64,000 nt of DNA, taken from Cololabis saira (taxonomy: Eukaryota; Chordata; Actinopteri; Beloniformes; Belonidae). The translations under genes and the position numbers were made by a program. The stretch covers positions 20,817,017 through 20,881,016 of the forward strand of contig NC_084587.1 of the NCBI RefSeq assembly GCF_033807715.1, given 5' to 3'. The stretch's first letter is position 1, and every line of letters begins with the position of its first letter. This document shows, piece by piece, positions 10,111-23,060 of the stretch. The notes beneath the pieces were generated by a model. That model did no database searches, had not been told where the DNA came from, and saw only the letters and a list, made by a program, of their open reading frames with translations.

Positions 10111-13100
10111 TTGAGATGATCTGATTCTGCCTTGGATGTTTGCAGATCAGATCAGATTTCCAAAGACAAATTTTAATGCGTAGCCTATATGAATATTTGA
10201 TCACATTTACATTTATCTTTTCACACTGAGAAAGAGCCTTTACAGACATCATTCAATGAGTATTTAAATACAACCCATTAACACTGCATGGACACAAAAG
10301 AAGGAAAAAAGTAACCAGAGTAATTCCATATTAATGTCAGTCATTCAGGTGACTCAGTTAATATGGAAAGGTTTTTTCATATTGTCAATCCAACACAGAG
10401 ATATTCAGCTCATGGTAGGCTTTAGACAAGTTTACTGATTTACTGCAGTGTATTATTTAATTCCATTGGCTTTCAGAAACCCTAAAAGTGGCTGTGGGAA
10501 TCAATATCTGGAAAACAAACTGATAAACTGTTTAATATTTCCCATGAATTGAAGAAGGCTAAAATAAATAAATAGTTGGTGAAGGAAAAAAAAGTTTTTT
10601 CCCACAAACTAGAAATAAATATGCAAAATAAACCATAAAACACTCAGGTTTGTCACTCCAAATTTCCTTTGGAGTGGTCTTTGTGAATAATTCAATTTCA
10701 GAAACAGTTTGTTAATTTAGTACTAATGCCAGCCGCCTCAGTGCTTCTGTTTTTCCAAGTGTTGTGATGAATGACAGTTTGAAAGTGTGTATGAAATAGG
10801 ACAATTAGTTTCATCATGAAGCCACAACGATTACAAAAAAAGTGAACATAAGACTTCATCACTTCCCAGCATGATGAGTTAAGAAGAGAGTTTCACCTCA
10901 TCTCAACCTTTGCATTGATTTTTGAGAAAGTGGGAGATCTGGGGATTACTTTGGAGAGCAGCAATGAAGACCCAGCTTATTGGGTCTTTTTTGTATTTGG
11001 CAAATGGGCTTGACAAAGATGGAGGAGACAAAATCTAGGGCTTACACATGCGGCACCCAATCGGGGGAACTTGAAAGCAGCGCTGGTATGGGAAGCTGGG
11101 AGACAGGGTACCTCATTTAGGAGTGGTGAATGTGGACAGGGGGCATAGGGAGATGCACACAGTAGACCACGGAGGCCCCAACAATCGTCAAGAATTGAGA
11201 CGTTTTAAACCTTTAACGGGGGACTGTGATCAAAGCAGCAGCGAATCCTCACTTGAGTATGAAAGAGGAATCGGAGGGAACAGAGGGGATTGGGGGGGAT
11301 CATGGCAGGTTGAAAACAGAAAATCAGCACATTAGCTTTATAAGGGCATCAGAATATAGATGATCTGGGGATCATTGGTCCTAAGGGGAACCAACGAGAA
11401 TCCAGAATGTACCAAAATGAAACAGACAGAAAAAAAAACCAGGCCACTGCTGACGGAAAAGCCTCCTTTATCAATGTTGCTTCCAAGTGGGAATAATAAT
11501 TCCAACAGAAAATAACTCCATACAAAAGTTTTATGTGAAAGCTGCAACACCGTTTTCAGGAATAAGCTGCCACTTTAGACTGTATGCCACTTTGTATTTT
11601 GCGGAGTTACATTACAAATGAGCAGCTTTCATCATATCAAACTTTTCTGGCAAAGGTTCACTTGAAAAGTCTTTTACAACTCGGACCGTTTCATCTGATC
11701 AGAGAGTAAAGCTACGAGAGCAACGCCTATATAATGCCGCACTTTATGATCTAATACCAACAAAGTCCACATATGTACCTCACGTCTCCTTCCCTTTTTT
11801 AAACCCACCTTAAATAGAGCAGAAATTAGTGGAGTTCATCCCCACATCTTGCTCCTGCCTCTCCCAGTCGCAGGGCTAATTCAGAGGAGCACTAGCCCAG
11901 GGTAGCAGGGATTCTTGCTATGCTGAATTATAAATCAAAGACTACTTGCATAAAACCTTTTGCTAATTACACGTTCGCTTCGGTCTTTTTTCTCTACAGC
12001 ATGTCACTTTATACTGGCTATGATCACTGGGAGGTAGGGGAAGGTGCAGTGCAGATGTCTGCTACTGGCCTCCAGATAACCACGTGTAAGTGACCGAGCG
12101 AAGATGATAGCAATTATTTTCCTGTGATTATAATGTGCTACACCAATGTTAATCCTCCTATGTCCTTGAAGTGTGCTCCCTAGTTAATATGCCCCGAACA
12201 GACCTGCATGGCAACAAACGCATCACCACTTTCCCTCTAACTTCTTACCTTCAGATTAAGATATTTTTATCTTCAAAACCTTTCCTCACCCGTGGTGTAT
12301 TTGTGACTTCCTTATCCTCTTTATGTCCTCTGAGTGTCATACTTTAAACCCCCCACTCTTTTTGCGAGGCAAACCAATTTATCACCGGCCAAAGAAGGTT
12401 CTTCACTTTGTCTGTTTTTGAGGCTCCCTCTCCATAAGCCAGTGTCCTAATGAAAGGGAATGGCGTGTCCTGGACAGTCCACAGAGACTGAAGGGGGCAA
12501 AAAGTCCAGTTCCAAGCCCAATGTGGAGAGGTAATTACCCCTCTGGTGGACTGCTGAGCAACAAATGCACTCTCTGGACTTTTCACTTAAAGGCCCGTGG
12601 CCCAGCCCTTGTTGTTAGAAAAAGGCTCCTGTACTGGATGTTATATGACCCGGACAAGAGCGAGGGAAAGAGGTCAACTCAGTGCGCCTTGGCCTTGGTA
12701 GTCGGGTATTGCTGAAAGGACTGGAGGACTGGTGCCAAACTCAGCAGAAGCGAGGAGAAAATGGGGTGATGGAAGAGGAGGGGCTTTGACAGGAAGAGGA
12801 ATGGACTGTCAAAGAGAGATAAATAACGAGGGAAAAACGGGCAGCAGGTGACCCGCGGCAGGGCTGCCTCGTTGGGACAGTGACCGACTGACCTCTGGGC
12901 TGGCTCTCGCGGGGGCCACCCACTGGTCACCTACTTCTGCACTGTCACATCACACAAGAGGCTGGGGATGAATAACTTACAGGATGGAGAGCTGTAGAGC
13001 CCAAGATCACAACCATTATCAGGTACATTTTAAACAAATGTGATACTGATTTAGCTCTGACCAGTGGAGGTGCTGCAGGTCAAAGAACTGGAGCACAGAT

Positions 13101-16100
13101 TTATTGTGCATTTAAAAGTACTGCATGAAATTGAAGTATGAAATGACAACATACTTTCAGTATTTATTCTGCAAGTTTACAATTTCCATACAAATGTGGC
13201 TCTGGAAAAAAAAAATCTCTTGCAAGGACACAGTGACTGAGGTCTTATGATGGTCTTTATTTTAAATCAGAGTGCAGGTTTCTGTGGCATTTTCTGTCCA
13301 CGAGTACAAACTATAGCAACCAAACAGTTTCAAGATTTGTCAAAGAATAATGTTCATGTTATGCAAAGTTTTACAGACACTTATATTTAATAGTAGAACA
13401 TACTCAAGGATGTGGAGGTCTCCGACCTGCGCTACAAACACTTGCTTTCTGCATAATCCAGACAACATCATGACCAAATACTGACGAATAACCGGATAAA
13501 AAATAATTATACAAACATTTTTCTGCTGCTTCAACAAATCGTTTTGTGCAATCATCCTCTGCGTATCTCCAGCAAAAACGCAAGCTTAAACAAGAAGAAA
13601 GACCAACGTGGTGACAAAAAGGTGACAAAATCTTGGTGGAAACTAACCCACACAACGCCGGCGTTTAGTGAGGAAAGTTTGCAACATCAGAGACAGCTGC
13701 AGTGGGCTCATTGAAATGCATGTTCAACGGTACGCTTTACATTATAAAATAAACAATATTGCCCTAGAGGAAGAAATAACAGACCCAAGTTTTACCTATT
13801 TGCATACACCTAAACAGACCTAAGTGCGGAAATGCCAGAGCAAATTTACCATGTGGCTACACAGAGAGACCGCATAATTATCTAAGGAAATATAATAATC
13901 TCATGCAAGACCCAAACCAGCTGAAACAGGAGCATGCCTTTATTCAAAAATGCATCGGAATGAAGACCCAGTAATAATATCCACATCTGTTACTGAGTAT
14001 TTTGATTTATTCCACTTTTAATAGCTTAATTTAAGTGACAGCCAGTCTTGCCATGTTTCAGGATGGGTTGTTGTGTTTTACACATCAAGGCGATTATATT
14101 TAACATGTCTTTTGCATATTCTTTTACAAAAGCAAATGATGAAAAGGCTTTTCTACAACTTTTTTCCCCTTCAGACATATTCTCTTGAAGTCCACACATG
14201 AAAGAAGGGTGAAGTTTTGTTGTATTTCTGCAGATAAGGCTATAAGCTTGTTTTCAGTATTGACAAATTCCATTACATTCTCACAACTTTAAAATCTGAA
14301 AAACCTTTAACACTTGCAGCCCTTGATTACACAGACTTTACACAAACAATAAATGTGAGGGCCCAAATTAAAGTACTGACTTCTCCAGAAAAAAAAGCCC
14401 CTCTGGCTGTTTTGATCCTTCTCTGTACTTTTTTTCATCATGAATCAGTGTCTGAGTTTGTAATGTAATTTACTTCAGTGAGTTGCCCGGGATACCCATC
14501 ATTCTCTCCATCTCTTCCTGCTGGTATTGATCTTCCTCTCCGACCAATTTGAGATCTGGCTCCACGAGAGCTGTTGCATTCATATCTGCACCACTGGACC
14601 AAACCTAGCGCTCGTTCAGTGACAACAGCGCTTTCTTCAAATATCACACTAGATGAAGCAGACTTTAGATTTCCACTAATGCTGTGGCCCATAAACTGCA
14701 TTAAATTGCTAGATAAAACTTTTTTTCATTGAAGTATGTTAGCGAAACTTTCCCGGTATGTCTGGGTTTGTTTTGCACAGAGCTACTTGACTATTTGACA
14801 GACCGTCCAAAAACCTGAATAAATCATATCTGAAAGTGAGGCCCAAAAATAAAGGAAGATTAAAAATAAAGAGTTATTTTTTTTCGTTACAATCAGCATA
14901 TGTGTTTAGTGAATCCTACATGTCCCCTTTCTTTTAATTGAAATGCTAAATTACAGAATGTGCATTAACTGCAAACTGTCCCCATTTAAGACACAATTCA
15001 CTATCACCTGCATAATCTTTACTACAAATACTCTGTATTATTAACAAAAATCACTTTTTGTAACCATTATTTTATTAATCCTAAAGGAAGGAAGAAACAA
15101 AATCATAAGTGTTTGTTTTTTTTTTTAAATAAGAAATGAAATACCGGGTAATTGTGAACTTGTGATGGAACAGAGTGATATATAGCTTAGCATCAGATGT
15201 TGTCAAAACCTGACCATTTTGTCTCCTAAAATATATGTGATAATATTAAAAATGGTCACTGATGTTAATCTGGTCACAGATATTTTAACATTTGTGGTTC
15301 CTCTCTCATGTTAATATAGTGTTTCAAAACCTTTCACAAAAGCTTTGAAAACAGTTTTTTCACATTGTGGGTTTGATCCATAATTAGTAATGTCTTAAAG
15401 CAATAATCACAGCCCCACATAAATACTGAAACAGCTTTTTCTTGTTGTAATAAAAGCATCTGGGAACCCTTCTTAATGTTCTCCTGCGATTTTGACCGAT
15501 TTAATTAACTGTGCTATTACCACCACATGATATTTGGGGTATATTTTTGCACGCAGCACGTTGTTCTCCATCATTAAAGCCTCTCCTCATGCATGGGAAG
15601 AGATTCATGTGTCATGTTGCATGCTGTTACAGAACTTTTCTTTAATTTGTTACTTTTTGGCACTCACCTTTTTTGGAGTAGTGTGCTCATATTTTTGGAA
15701 ATTTGGACGTGATCTCTTTAAAGAAAACAAAAAAAAAAAAAAAACAGGAATCAAAAACTACCCCAAGTTAAATTAGAAAATGTTTTTATAATTTGCTTTT
15801 CTTCACATTCGTAACAGAAAATGAATAAACCCTGTTAATATTTCTTAATCATTTGGAACCATTTCTGGTATTTCTTCAAAGAAAGCAGCAAAGAAACATC
15901 ATGAACTTATTTGATGGGCCACAGTGAGGAGACTGATTTTTCGGTGGATCAATCCAAGGCGATCCAGGAGAAATGCAGCTGTAGTCTGGCTCACAGACAT
16001 AGTCTTGATTAGTCCACAGTTTGTGGTACAAAAGGGGGCCCAATTTAGAAGTGTATGGTTACGCATGTGTAAACGGGGTTTGCGTGCACTTCTCCAGACA

Positions 16101-17889
16101 CAAGTTGGCCCAAGATGTTCAAACAAACCATATTCCATAATAGTAAAGGCTCGGTCCTGAGAATAGGTGACAGCAGACCAGGCTGGAGTCATCTTGGAGA
16201 TGGCCTGAGCAGAAAGTCGATACGTGGCGAGCTAGGGAATTGAGGGGAGAGAGCGGAGCAAGGGCTGAAGGAAGAGCAGATCAATTTTGCTGTTTGATCT
16301 TGCACAGGCTCTGAATAAATGTATATTTTAAGATGTCTCTTTTTTTCTCTCTGTGAGCAAACATTGACATTTTTCATGTTGATTCTTGACTTCTGTGGAT
16401 AGAGACTTGATTTTATCCAACATCTTGGACTTCTTATTCCTGCAGTGGTTTTCCTGTTGCTTTGCAGCCAGCTCTGAGGTGGCCGGGCCGCTGAGGATTG
16501 CGGCCACAATGCATGCAGCCTCCTCTCTTTTGGCTGCCGTCCACCTCCAACACACACAACCACCCTGAGTCACCTGGAGTCGCACCAGACTTCAATCAAA
16601 CAGCAGTAACTTTGCTCATCTAAAGGTACTTCAGGGTGCATTGTGTTTGGTCACAACACAATTCTTTCCTCCTTCTTACACACATAAAAGACAAGAGAAA
16701 CATTTTTATTCAAAGTTCAATGATGCAAGGGTGACGTAAAATGCTCCAATGTTTGGACAGTGGCAAATACCAGTGCACAAATGATAAACAGTGTTGCGCT
16801 GGATTGCGTTCAGCTCCAGTGGTGCTGTCAGAAAAATCATATGAATGTTGATGATGGTAAATACAAACATACTATTGCAGTATGAATAGTCTGCAGAAGG
16901 ACTCTTCTAATTGTATGAGTTGTTGATACTATTCATCAGTAGTGTATTGACTTTAATGGATGACTACAAGCTCACTTACTGCCTTTCTTTTACCATCTGG
17001 ATAGAGAATAATACGTTTTAGCTCATGAAGACATTCATTGCCTGAATTTTAGTACAACTCCACAGTTTGTCAGGGGCCTTTGAGAATTTGATCCATCTAA
17101 AAGGTTTCTTTAAGTCCTTCTACCACACCTCTATCCATGCTACAGTATATACCTAAACCCCTGAAGTCATTCAACCCTTGATCTACTTTGAATAACAAAG
17201 TCTGCTGCCATAATTATGACCTGATGGCATTTAACATGCCTGAATTAAAGAGTTTCAAGGATAGAAGGTTTGGAAATAAAGAGGGATTTGAGAGATAGTT
17301 AGCAAAATCGTGCTGAATAGACATTTGTCTAAATTATTTATTGTCTGTATGATGTTAAAGCTATGTGGTGATTACCAATTTAAATGTCTTGAGGGGGAGT
17401 TTTACTACGTTCCACACAGGCTATCTAAAAGAAAAAATAAAGCAGCGAACTTGTCAGGCCATGCCTCTATAATGTGTTTTCAAAAGGCATATTTATTCCC
17501 TTGTTGCTTCAGATGGATAAATTATTTATCTGACTCGGTGTGAAACTCTATTTTTTTTCTTCCTGAAACCCATTAGAAATGCTGCAGTGATCAACGAGAG
17601 ATCAAATAAAATTAAGTATAAGAGTATGAGATCTAAACCCTGGTAATCAAGACAGCTCATATATAGACTTAATTTGTCTATACTGTACAGATTTTAGTAA
17701 TAATAAAGTATATCTTTTTACTCTGTGAAGTTTCATCATTTACATTAATGATGGTTTGAGTAATGTGAAGAGTATTTATTTTATCATGACTTTATTGACT
17801 TTCACTGCTGGTAAAAACTTTTGGTTTGGTTCCATTTTTGAAGTTGTTCCTGAAATTTATAGAAAGTGATGTCTCAGTGTTGGAAAGTT
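10111..17889. other. Long unique AT-rich region without a supported gene
   Basis: About 7.8 kb with no recognised protein domain, RNA gene or full transposon. Open frames here are short and occur in all frames. Points noted: a hairpin (AGACCCA/TGGGTCT) followed by T6 near 10970-10993, GC-richer patches at 12480-12960 and 16440-16560, and homeodomain-type AT cores near 11950 (TTGCTAATTACACG). It resembles intronic or intergenic DNA. Confidence 0.4.
11820..12110. promoter_or_regulatory. Enhancer-like non-coding block (inference)
   Basis: This repeat-free block has a TGCTAATTACAC homeodomain-type core, a GGCTAATTCAGAGG segment and an E-box (CCACGTGT, near 12080). The sequence is non-repetitive and has moderate GC, unlike its AT-rich neighbours. 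It could be a conserved non-coding element, but conservation cannot be seen from one sequence. Confidence 0.2.
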
Positions 17890-18110
17890 GATGCACATGG
17901 TTAGCAATGGTTCAAATCTCAGCAGGAGTTTTTCTATTTGAGAAGCGTATTCTCCCCTGTGCCTGCATGGTTTTTCTCTCAGTGCTCTGGTTTATCCCCT
18001 ACAGTCCACAGATTAACATATGGTGATTCTAAATTGTTCAAATTTGTGCGTCCATGCCTCCTTTGCCTCATCTCTGCATGACTTTGTGATGGACTTTCCA
18101 CCAGTCCAAA
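17890..18110 (+). mobile_element. Decayed tRNA-derived SINE-like repeat, copy 1
   Basis: A B-box-like GGTTCAAATCTC lies at 17909-17920. It is followed by 'GCCTGCATGG', 'CTCAGTGCTCTGG', 'TACAGTCCACAGATTAACAT', 'GGTGATTCTAAATTG' and a tail related to the GTGATGGACT text of the fish repeat. The order matches the better-preserved copies at 18816 and 45720. Confidence 0.65.
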
Positions 18111-18815
18111 CCAGCAGGTTTGAAATAAATCTGTTTTTAATAAAGCTTCATTTTCGGGCCTCTGGACAGTGCACAACATTGGCACGAGCTGACCCCACCC
18201 AACTCCAGTTGATTCAAAAAGAGGCAAACTGTCAGAACAAACATGCCTAGCAACTGGTTGGAAATCCTCTGCTAACCTGTCACCACAAGCTAGCTGTTTT
18301 AGCATGGTTTTAGATCATGCTAAGCTCTGATGCTAATTAGCCTTACCTTAGGTTCGTTCTTCTCAAATCTGTCCATCCATTCTATGAAGAGTTAATTGAA
18401 TTGATTCAATCAACAGATGTTGGAACAGATATATTGTTGTGACATAATGTGAGTGGACAGATATAGAATGAACTAATTCTGATGCATTAATAAAATATTG
18501 TTGTTCTGTAGTTATTTTGGTGCATTATTAGAACTGCTGTAATGGTAAGCTACTAATATTAATTGGTTTGGAGGTTATTTCATGTTTCGTTTTTTGACGC
18601 TGTGTTAGTTTCATTTGCAATCACCAACCAAAACTAGAAAACTCACATCTGCATAGAATTTTTACATTTTTAATTTAGCTTTTGTCTTTATTCAAAATGG
18701 CTTCCAAGTGAGCCATAAGATTTAAACTTCACATTGCAAGATTTTAAGCCTAATTTTTACGTTGGAAAATTGTAGACGGTTGCCAATATGAGGCAAAGGA
18801 GTGTTTTTTTTCGGG
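18111..18815. other. Unique AT-rich spacer
   Basis: This lies between two SINE-like copies. No gene or repeat is recognised. Confidence 0.4.
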
Positions 18816-19110
18816 GTTAGCACTGTTGCCTCACAGCAAGAAGGCTCCTGGGCCCAGGGGGAGTCTTTCTGTGTGAAGTTTATGCTTCTGTGGGTTTTCT
18901 CCGGGTACTCTGGCTCCCACAGTCTAAAAACATCTATGTAAGGTTGATTGATATTTCTAAATTGCCCGTGAGTGTGAGCGTATATGGTTGGATGTCTTTA
19001 TAGGCTATGTGGCCCTGCAAAACACTAGCTACTTCTGCAGGCTGGGATAGGCTCGAGTAGACTCCTGTGACCTTGTATAAGATTAAGTGGGTATAGAAGG
19101 TGAATTGATA
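18816..19110 (+). mobile_element. tRNA-derived SINE-like repeat, copy 2
   Basis: The block contains TAGCACTGTTGCCTCACAGC, GAGTCTTTCTGTGTGAAG, TTTTCTCCGGGTACTCTGGC, CCACAGTCTAAAAACAT, AAATTGCCCGTGAGTGTGAG and GGCTGGGATAGGCTCGAGTA. Together these are the head and tail of a well-known fish repeat. Internal-promoter boxes are degenerate, so it is not expected to be transcribed by Pol III. Confidence 0.75.
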
Positions 19111-20590
19111 GTGTTTGATTATTGGTCACCAATCTTTAAATACAATATAATTGCTTTAACGACATGGTTTTTGAATGTTACCTTTATGCTTTGGAGTTTT
19201 ATGAGAATGAAATCAAGATACTCAAATAAAACAAGAAAAAATATTTAATTACTATACTTTGAGAAATGCTGTAAATACTTGAAGAAAATGTTATTCGTCC
19301 AATAGGATCCCAAAAAATTGAGAAAATGAGGGCAGCTTTAGGGTATGTACAGAAGCAAAACTTCATTAAAATATCTTGAATCCATATCCAGATTGACATC
19401 CAAGGTTAATTCTTTTGAATTTTATTTCATATGCAGGACCATTTTTCAGGAACTCTAGAATTTTTTTTCCACTTTCCACTGAAACAATCAGGGGCTAAAA
19501 AGAGTTACAGAAGAGATATTTTAATCCAGAAGTAACCTTGGTTGGGTGGAAGGGGTTTTGAGATTCCCCAAAATTTTTGGGATCTAGCTTGGAGTAAAAA
19601 AACATTTGTATTTTGTCTAGTACTGCCACTGTTTTATTTCCACCTTTCTATTTCAGTCACCAGGGTACAGCTTGCTCCCTATTATAGCTCATATAATATC
19701 CTACCTTTAAACAATGCAGGAACATTCAAACTCAGTCATTCATGTCTGCTTGAATCAGTTAGAGTGAAACAGCAAAATCACTGGTGTTAAATTCAACACT
19801 ACGAGTGTGTGTGTCCACTCTTTTGAGTGTTATTTAAACACTTTCAAACTAGTTAATTGTTTAACACTGCAGCAAATTGACTCCAACACTGAAGGGGTAT
19901 GTGAAACAAAAAGGCTCACAATTCGATTCAGGTAGCTAACCGCAAGTTCGATAACAATACAGGCTAAAATGCTACTGGCAATTGTAAATGGAACATTTCC
20001 ACATAAATCCAATTAAATACTACATTTTTGGCCAAATATCTCTCTAAAACTTGGTATGTAATAAAACAAAACTAGAAAATTAGGAAATTTGGGTGTGGGT
20101 GTCAATTTAACAGTGCAGGTTTCAGAAAGCCTGACATACAAAAAATCTACACTAACACATGATGAAATTGACTCTGAAAGTGTTACTTTTAGTCTAGATA
20201 ATGTTAAAATAACACTGATTACAACCAACACTAACAAAATAACAGTCAGATTTGCTGTGTACCGTCCATACAGTGGAAGGAGGCAGACAATGAATGAGAA
20301 GAGAGAGCAGCAATCCCGACAATGAACATAAATAAATTTAAAAAAAATGAAAATTGAAAAAAAGTTGATCTCGGATACTTTGGACATGATTGCATTGCAA
20401 TGCATAAACAAAAACACATATGATTTTACAGATATGTTTAACATGTTCAAATTAATTTGAAAAAAAATTCAAAAATAATTAACAGCATCACCAGAGAGAT
20501 TCTCACATCAGTGTCCATAATTTCACGTATCTTGGAAGTCCAAGAGATAAAATAATGTTATATTTAATTGGAAAAAGGCCTTGGACTCAA
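19111..20590. other. AT-rich region with scattered AACACT/AGTGTT words
   Basis: No gene is visible. Between 19780 and 20245 the words AACACT, AACAC and their complements recur on both strands, including the small palindrome GTGTT-aaattc-AACAC at 19784-19799. I suspect decayed copies of a fish dispersed repeat. Confidence 0.4.
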
Positions 20591-20675
20591 TTAAAGCAGC
20601 ACAATGTAACTTTCAGCTTTTGTTGAGTTTGGCGGCTCCTTTGGACAAAAGCGGTAGTGCTTTACCAGAAAGAAC

Positions 20676-20692
20676 ACTACGTTTCCCATGAG
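20676..20692 (+). promoter_or_regulatory. ZNF143/Staf-like motif in the TTAA element
   Basis: ACTACGTTTCCCATGAG resembles the vertebrate ZNF143 (Staf) site ACTACAATTCCCAGAATGC. It lies about 130 bases upstream of the element's first ATG, in a GC-rich CpG-containing stretch with no TATA box, which is the expected place for a promoter. This is inference from motif similarity. Confidence 0.3.
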
Positions 20693-20807
20693 CACCAGCG
20701 CGTACTGCCGGAAAACTCCCGTCCCCGTCGCGTGCATTTGTTTTGATAGTGAATGAACGGGACAGACTTTCAAAACTACTTTTCTGTTTTCAGCGGTCGT
20801 TTGCAGG

Positions 20808-21164
20808 ATGGATAGCGAAGAGGTAATGTATCTATTTTTGGCTAAACAATATAATATGACGATGTTGAAAATCCCTAAGTTCAACTTGGTTTTATTAGTG
20901 AAGTCACCCCCGCCCCCCTGTCCTGTTTCAGCGAGATAATGCCCCCCAAATTAAAATATACGCTCTGGTTACTGCACCTTTTTCCTGTCACGTTTTTTAG
21001 AGAGACTTCGTCATAAATTAGTAGTCCAACATACATACTGACAAAATAAAAAAATACTTTATAACCTGTGAATAACTGAATGCCCATTCCTTATATTTTG
21101 CAGATCAGCCCTGCACAATTTTACAGTTCTCAGGAAAAATACCAAAACCCAAGACGAATCCCCT
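20808..21164 (+). pseudogene. Two-exon ORF fragment inside the TTAA element (truncated transposon gene)
   Basis: ATG at 20808 opens MDSEE, ending exactly at a donor (GAG|GTAATG, 20822/20823). An intron of 281 bases ends in a good acceptor (CCTTATATTTTGCAG, 21103). A 61-base exon in the same frame follows, ISPAQFYSSQEKYQNPRRIP, and meets a second donor (CCT|GTATGT at 21164/21165). No later exon is identified before the right terminus. The peptide is not recognised. Position inside a transposon suggests the N-terminus of its transposase or accessory protein, with the catalytic part deleted. Confidence 0.35.
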
Positions 21165-22729
21165 GTATGTGAAAACATTCTAATTTTGATTCATATTGAA
21201 CATAGAACTCTACATTTACATTTGTATCATAACAATTCGGTATCTCTTGTCGGACGTCTCTCCTCGTCTTTCATCTCACGCTAGTGAGTGAACGCCGGGC
21301 CAATGTTTATTCTTGTCCAGGCCTTTTTTTTTTTTAATTTTATTTTTTATTCTTTTTTTTTTCTCCAGGTATTTAGCTTGTTACTCTCCCGCTTTCTTTT
21401 TTTAGCCTCCTCCGATTAAAATTTTATTTTCTTCGTTTTTTTTCGCTGCTTCGGCCATGACACCAGCTTCTGCGGAGCTCTGCGCTCCACGCCCCGCCCA
21501 GCTTTCGTCTCGACTACGAATCGGGAAGGAGGGGGAAGTGACGTATGCCGTAAAGCAGTCAAAGCCGTAAAAATGTGTAGTTTTTTAGTGTAGAAGGGTT
21601 CCTACCATGCTCCTCAAAGTTACATAGTGCCAGTGAAGGTGATACAGACCCCCCCAGACCATGACAGAGGTGTCATTAAACCTGTTGGAAGTTGATGTCC
21701 CATCACAATGACTCTGGAAATATTATATTAAGGTGGAAAAGTTACATTGTGCTGCTTCAAGTCTTGATCAAAATGTCACACTTTGGGTTAAATATTCATT
21801 CATAACTTCTTCATCATCCAACAATCAGGAGTAAAAAAGAACGGCAAAGAAACAAAAGAAACACCTCTGTGAAGATAATTTGATCATTCCTTTTTATCTC
21901 TTATAATTGGAGACTTTTTCAATGATACAAAAATAGGTCTGTTTATATTCAAAGTACATTAACACAAAATAAAAGAAGTATTTTTCCTTTTAATCTGTAT
22001 TTCACTTTGTCAGTGCCTCCAGAGAAAGTTCTGTTAGTCAGAGTGTATGTATGCGTGTACGTGTATGTGTGTGTGTATGTTTTACTCCATCTAAAGACCT
22101 AAATCTCCTGTGCAATTGAATTTTAAGACAGGGTAATAAAACTGAATGATCCGCACCTAGAGGAATATTTGACGTACGGAGAGAACCGAGGTGCTTATGG
22201 GATTCCACTCTGTCAATATGGATCTTAATACCACACAGCTTCTCCATGTTATGCTGGCTCAATGAGTGTGTGTGCGTGAGAGCAACTTTTTTTTCCCCCA
22301 TTCTCCTGTTTTGTATTCTGTTGCTCAGATTTTGGTGTGCGTTTATGTTTGTGTAGTTGTGTACGTGTAGGACCCTCGTAGGAGCTGCAGTGGACAACCG
22401 TGTGTGAGCTGTACCGACTAATAACACAGCAGCAAAGTCTCCAGGACTCCCCGTGCGTTGGTCCCCGCGCACCGCGTTGCCAGCCTGACGCGTCTTTCCC
22501 CTGCCTGACCCCCTTGACCTCGGCCTAAACTAATGAGCAGGTAGGATGGCTGAGCAAGGCCTTCCAGGACTCAGATTTACTCCAGATTCACGATGATGAC
22601 ATTCGTCCTCTGAAAGAATGCTAAGGAGGTGGCTGAGGTTGACTACTTTAGTCTAAAAATCACAAGAGGCTCCAGGTAAACACACACAAATCGCAAGGGC
22701 TTACACAGGAACGAGCGCTGCATGCAACC

Positions 22730-23060
22730 ATATTGAGGACAGCAACATTAATAATTCACTAACATTAATTATGACATGCCTGTGTCTCAGTTTGGTGCCA
22801 TTTCTGAGGGCATGTTAATGCGACTACGTGCCTGTGAGGACTTTCTTTCCTTTCTCTCTCAATCCTTTCCCCCCCTTTGTGGAATGAGCCACTGCTACCA
22901 GCCAGCCACAGCCACAGGGACCTAATTAACGTAACATAAATTATGGCATGCTGATAAAGCAGTCAGTGGCGCCTTTGTGGGGCAGCGAGCCCCTGCGCCT
23001 GATTTCACCATCCTCACAGCAGACCAATGCGGCCGACTGTGTTTACTTGGTAGAGTGAGT
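22730..23060. promoter_or_regulatory. Enhancer-like non-coding block (inference)
   Basis: This repeat-free block has several homeodomain-type cores (ACATTAATTATGACATG near 22762, CCTAATTAACG near 22921, ATAAATTATGG near 22936) separated by GC-balanced, low-redundancy sequence. This is the usual texture of vertebrate conserved non-coding elements. No reading frame is convincing on either strand. Confidence 0.27.

Larger units (their letters stand above)
20591..21760. mobile_element. TTAA-flanked DNA transposon, 1.16 kb, with gene-like interior
   Basis: Perfect 19-bp terminal inverted repeats (AGCAGCACAATGTAACTTT) begin at 20595 and end at 21756. They are flanked by TTAA on the left (20591-20594) and TCAA on the right (21757-21760), a one-base-decayed TTAA target. 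TTAA targets fit the Kolobok or piggyBac superfamilies. The interior is not palindromic and contains a start codon, a GT-AG intron and a second donor (see 20808-21164). This is either a deletion derivative of an autonomous element or a non-autonomous element that keeps the 5' end of its gene. Confidence 0.75.

Noticed and set aside
10970..10993. Hairpin AGACCCA/TGGGTCT followed by TTTTTT, like a bacterial terminator
   Set aside because: The sequence is vertebrate and no Pol III gene precedes the T-run. A chance hairpin is more likely.
15899..16192. 97-codon minus-strand frame with protein-like composition
   Set aside because: No recognised motif and no convincing splice or start context. The plus strand is open as well.
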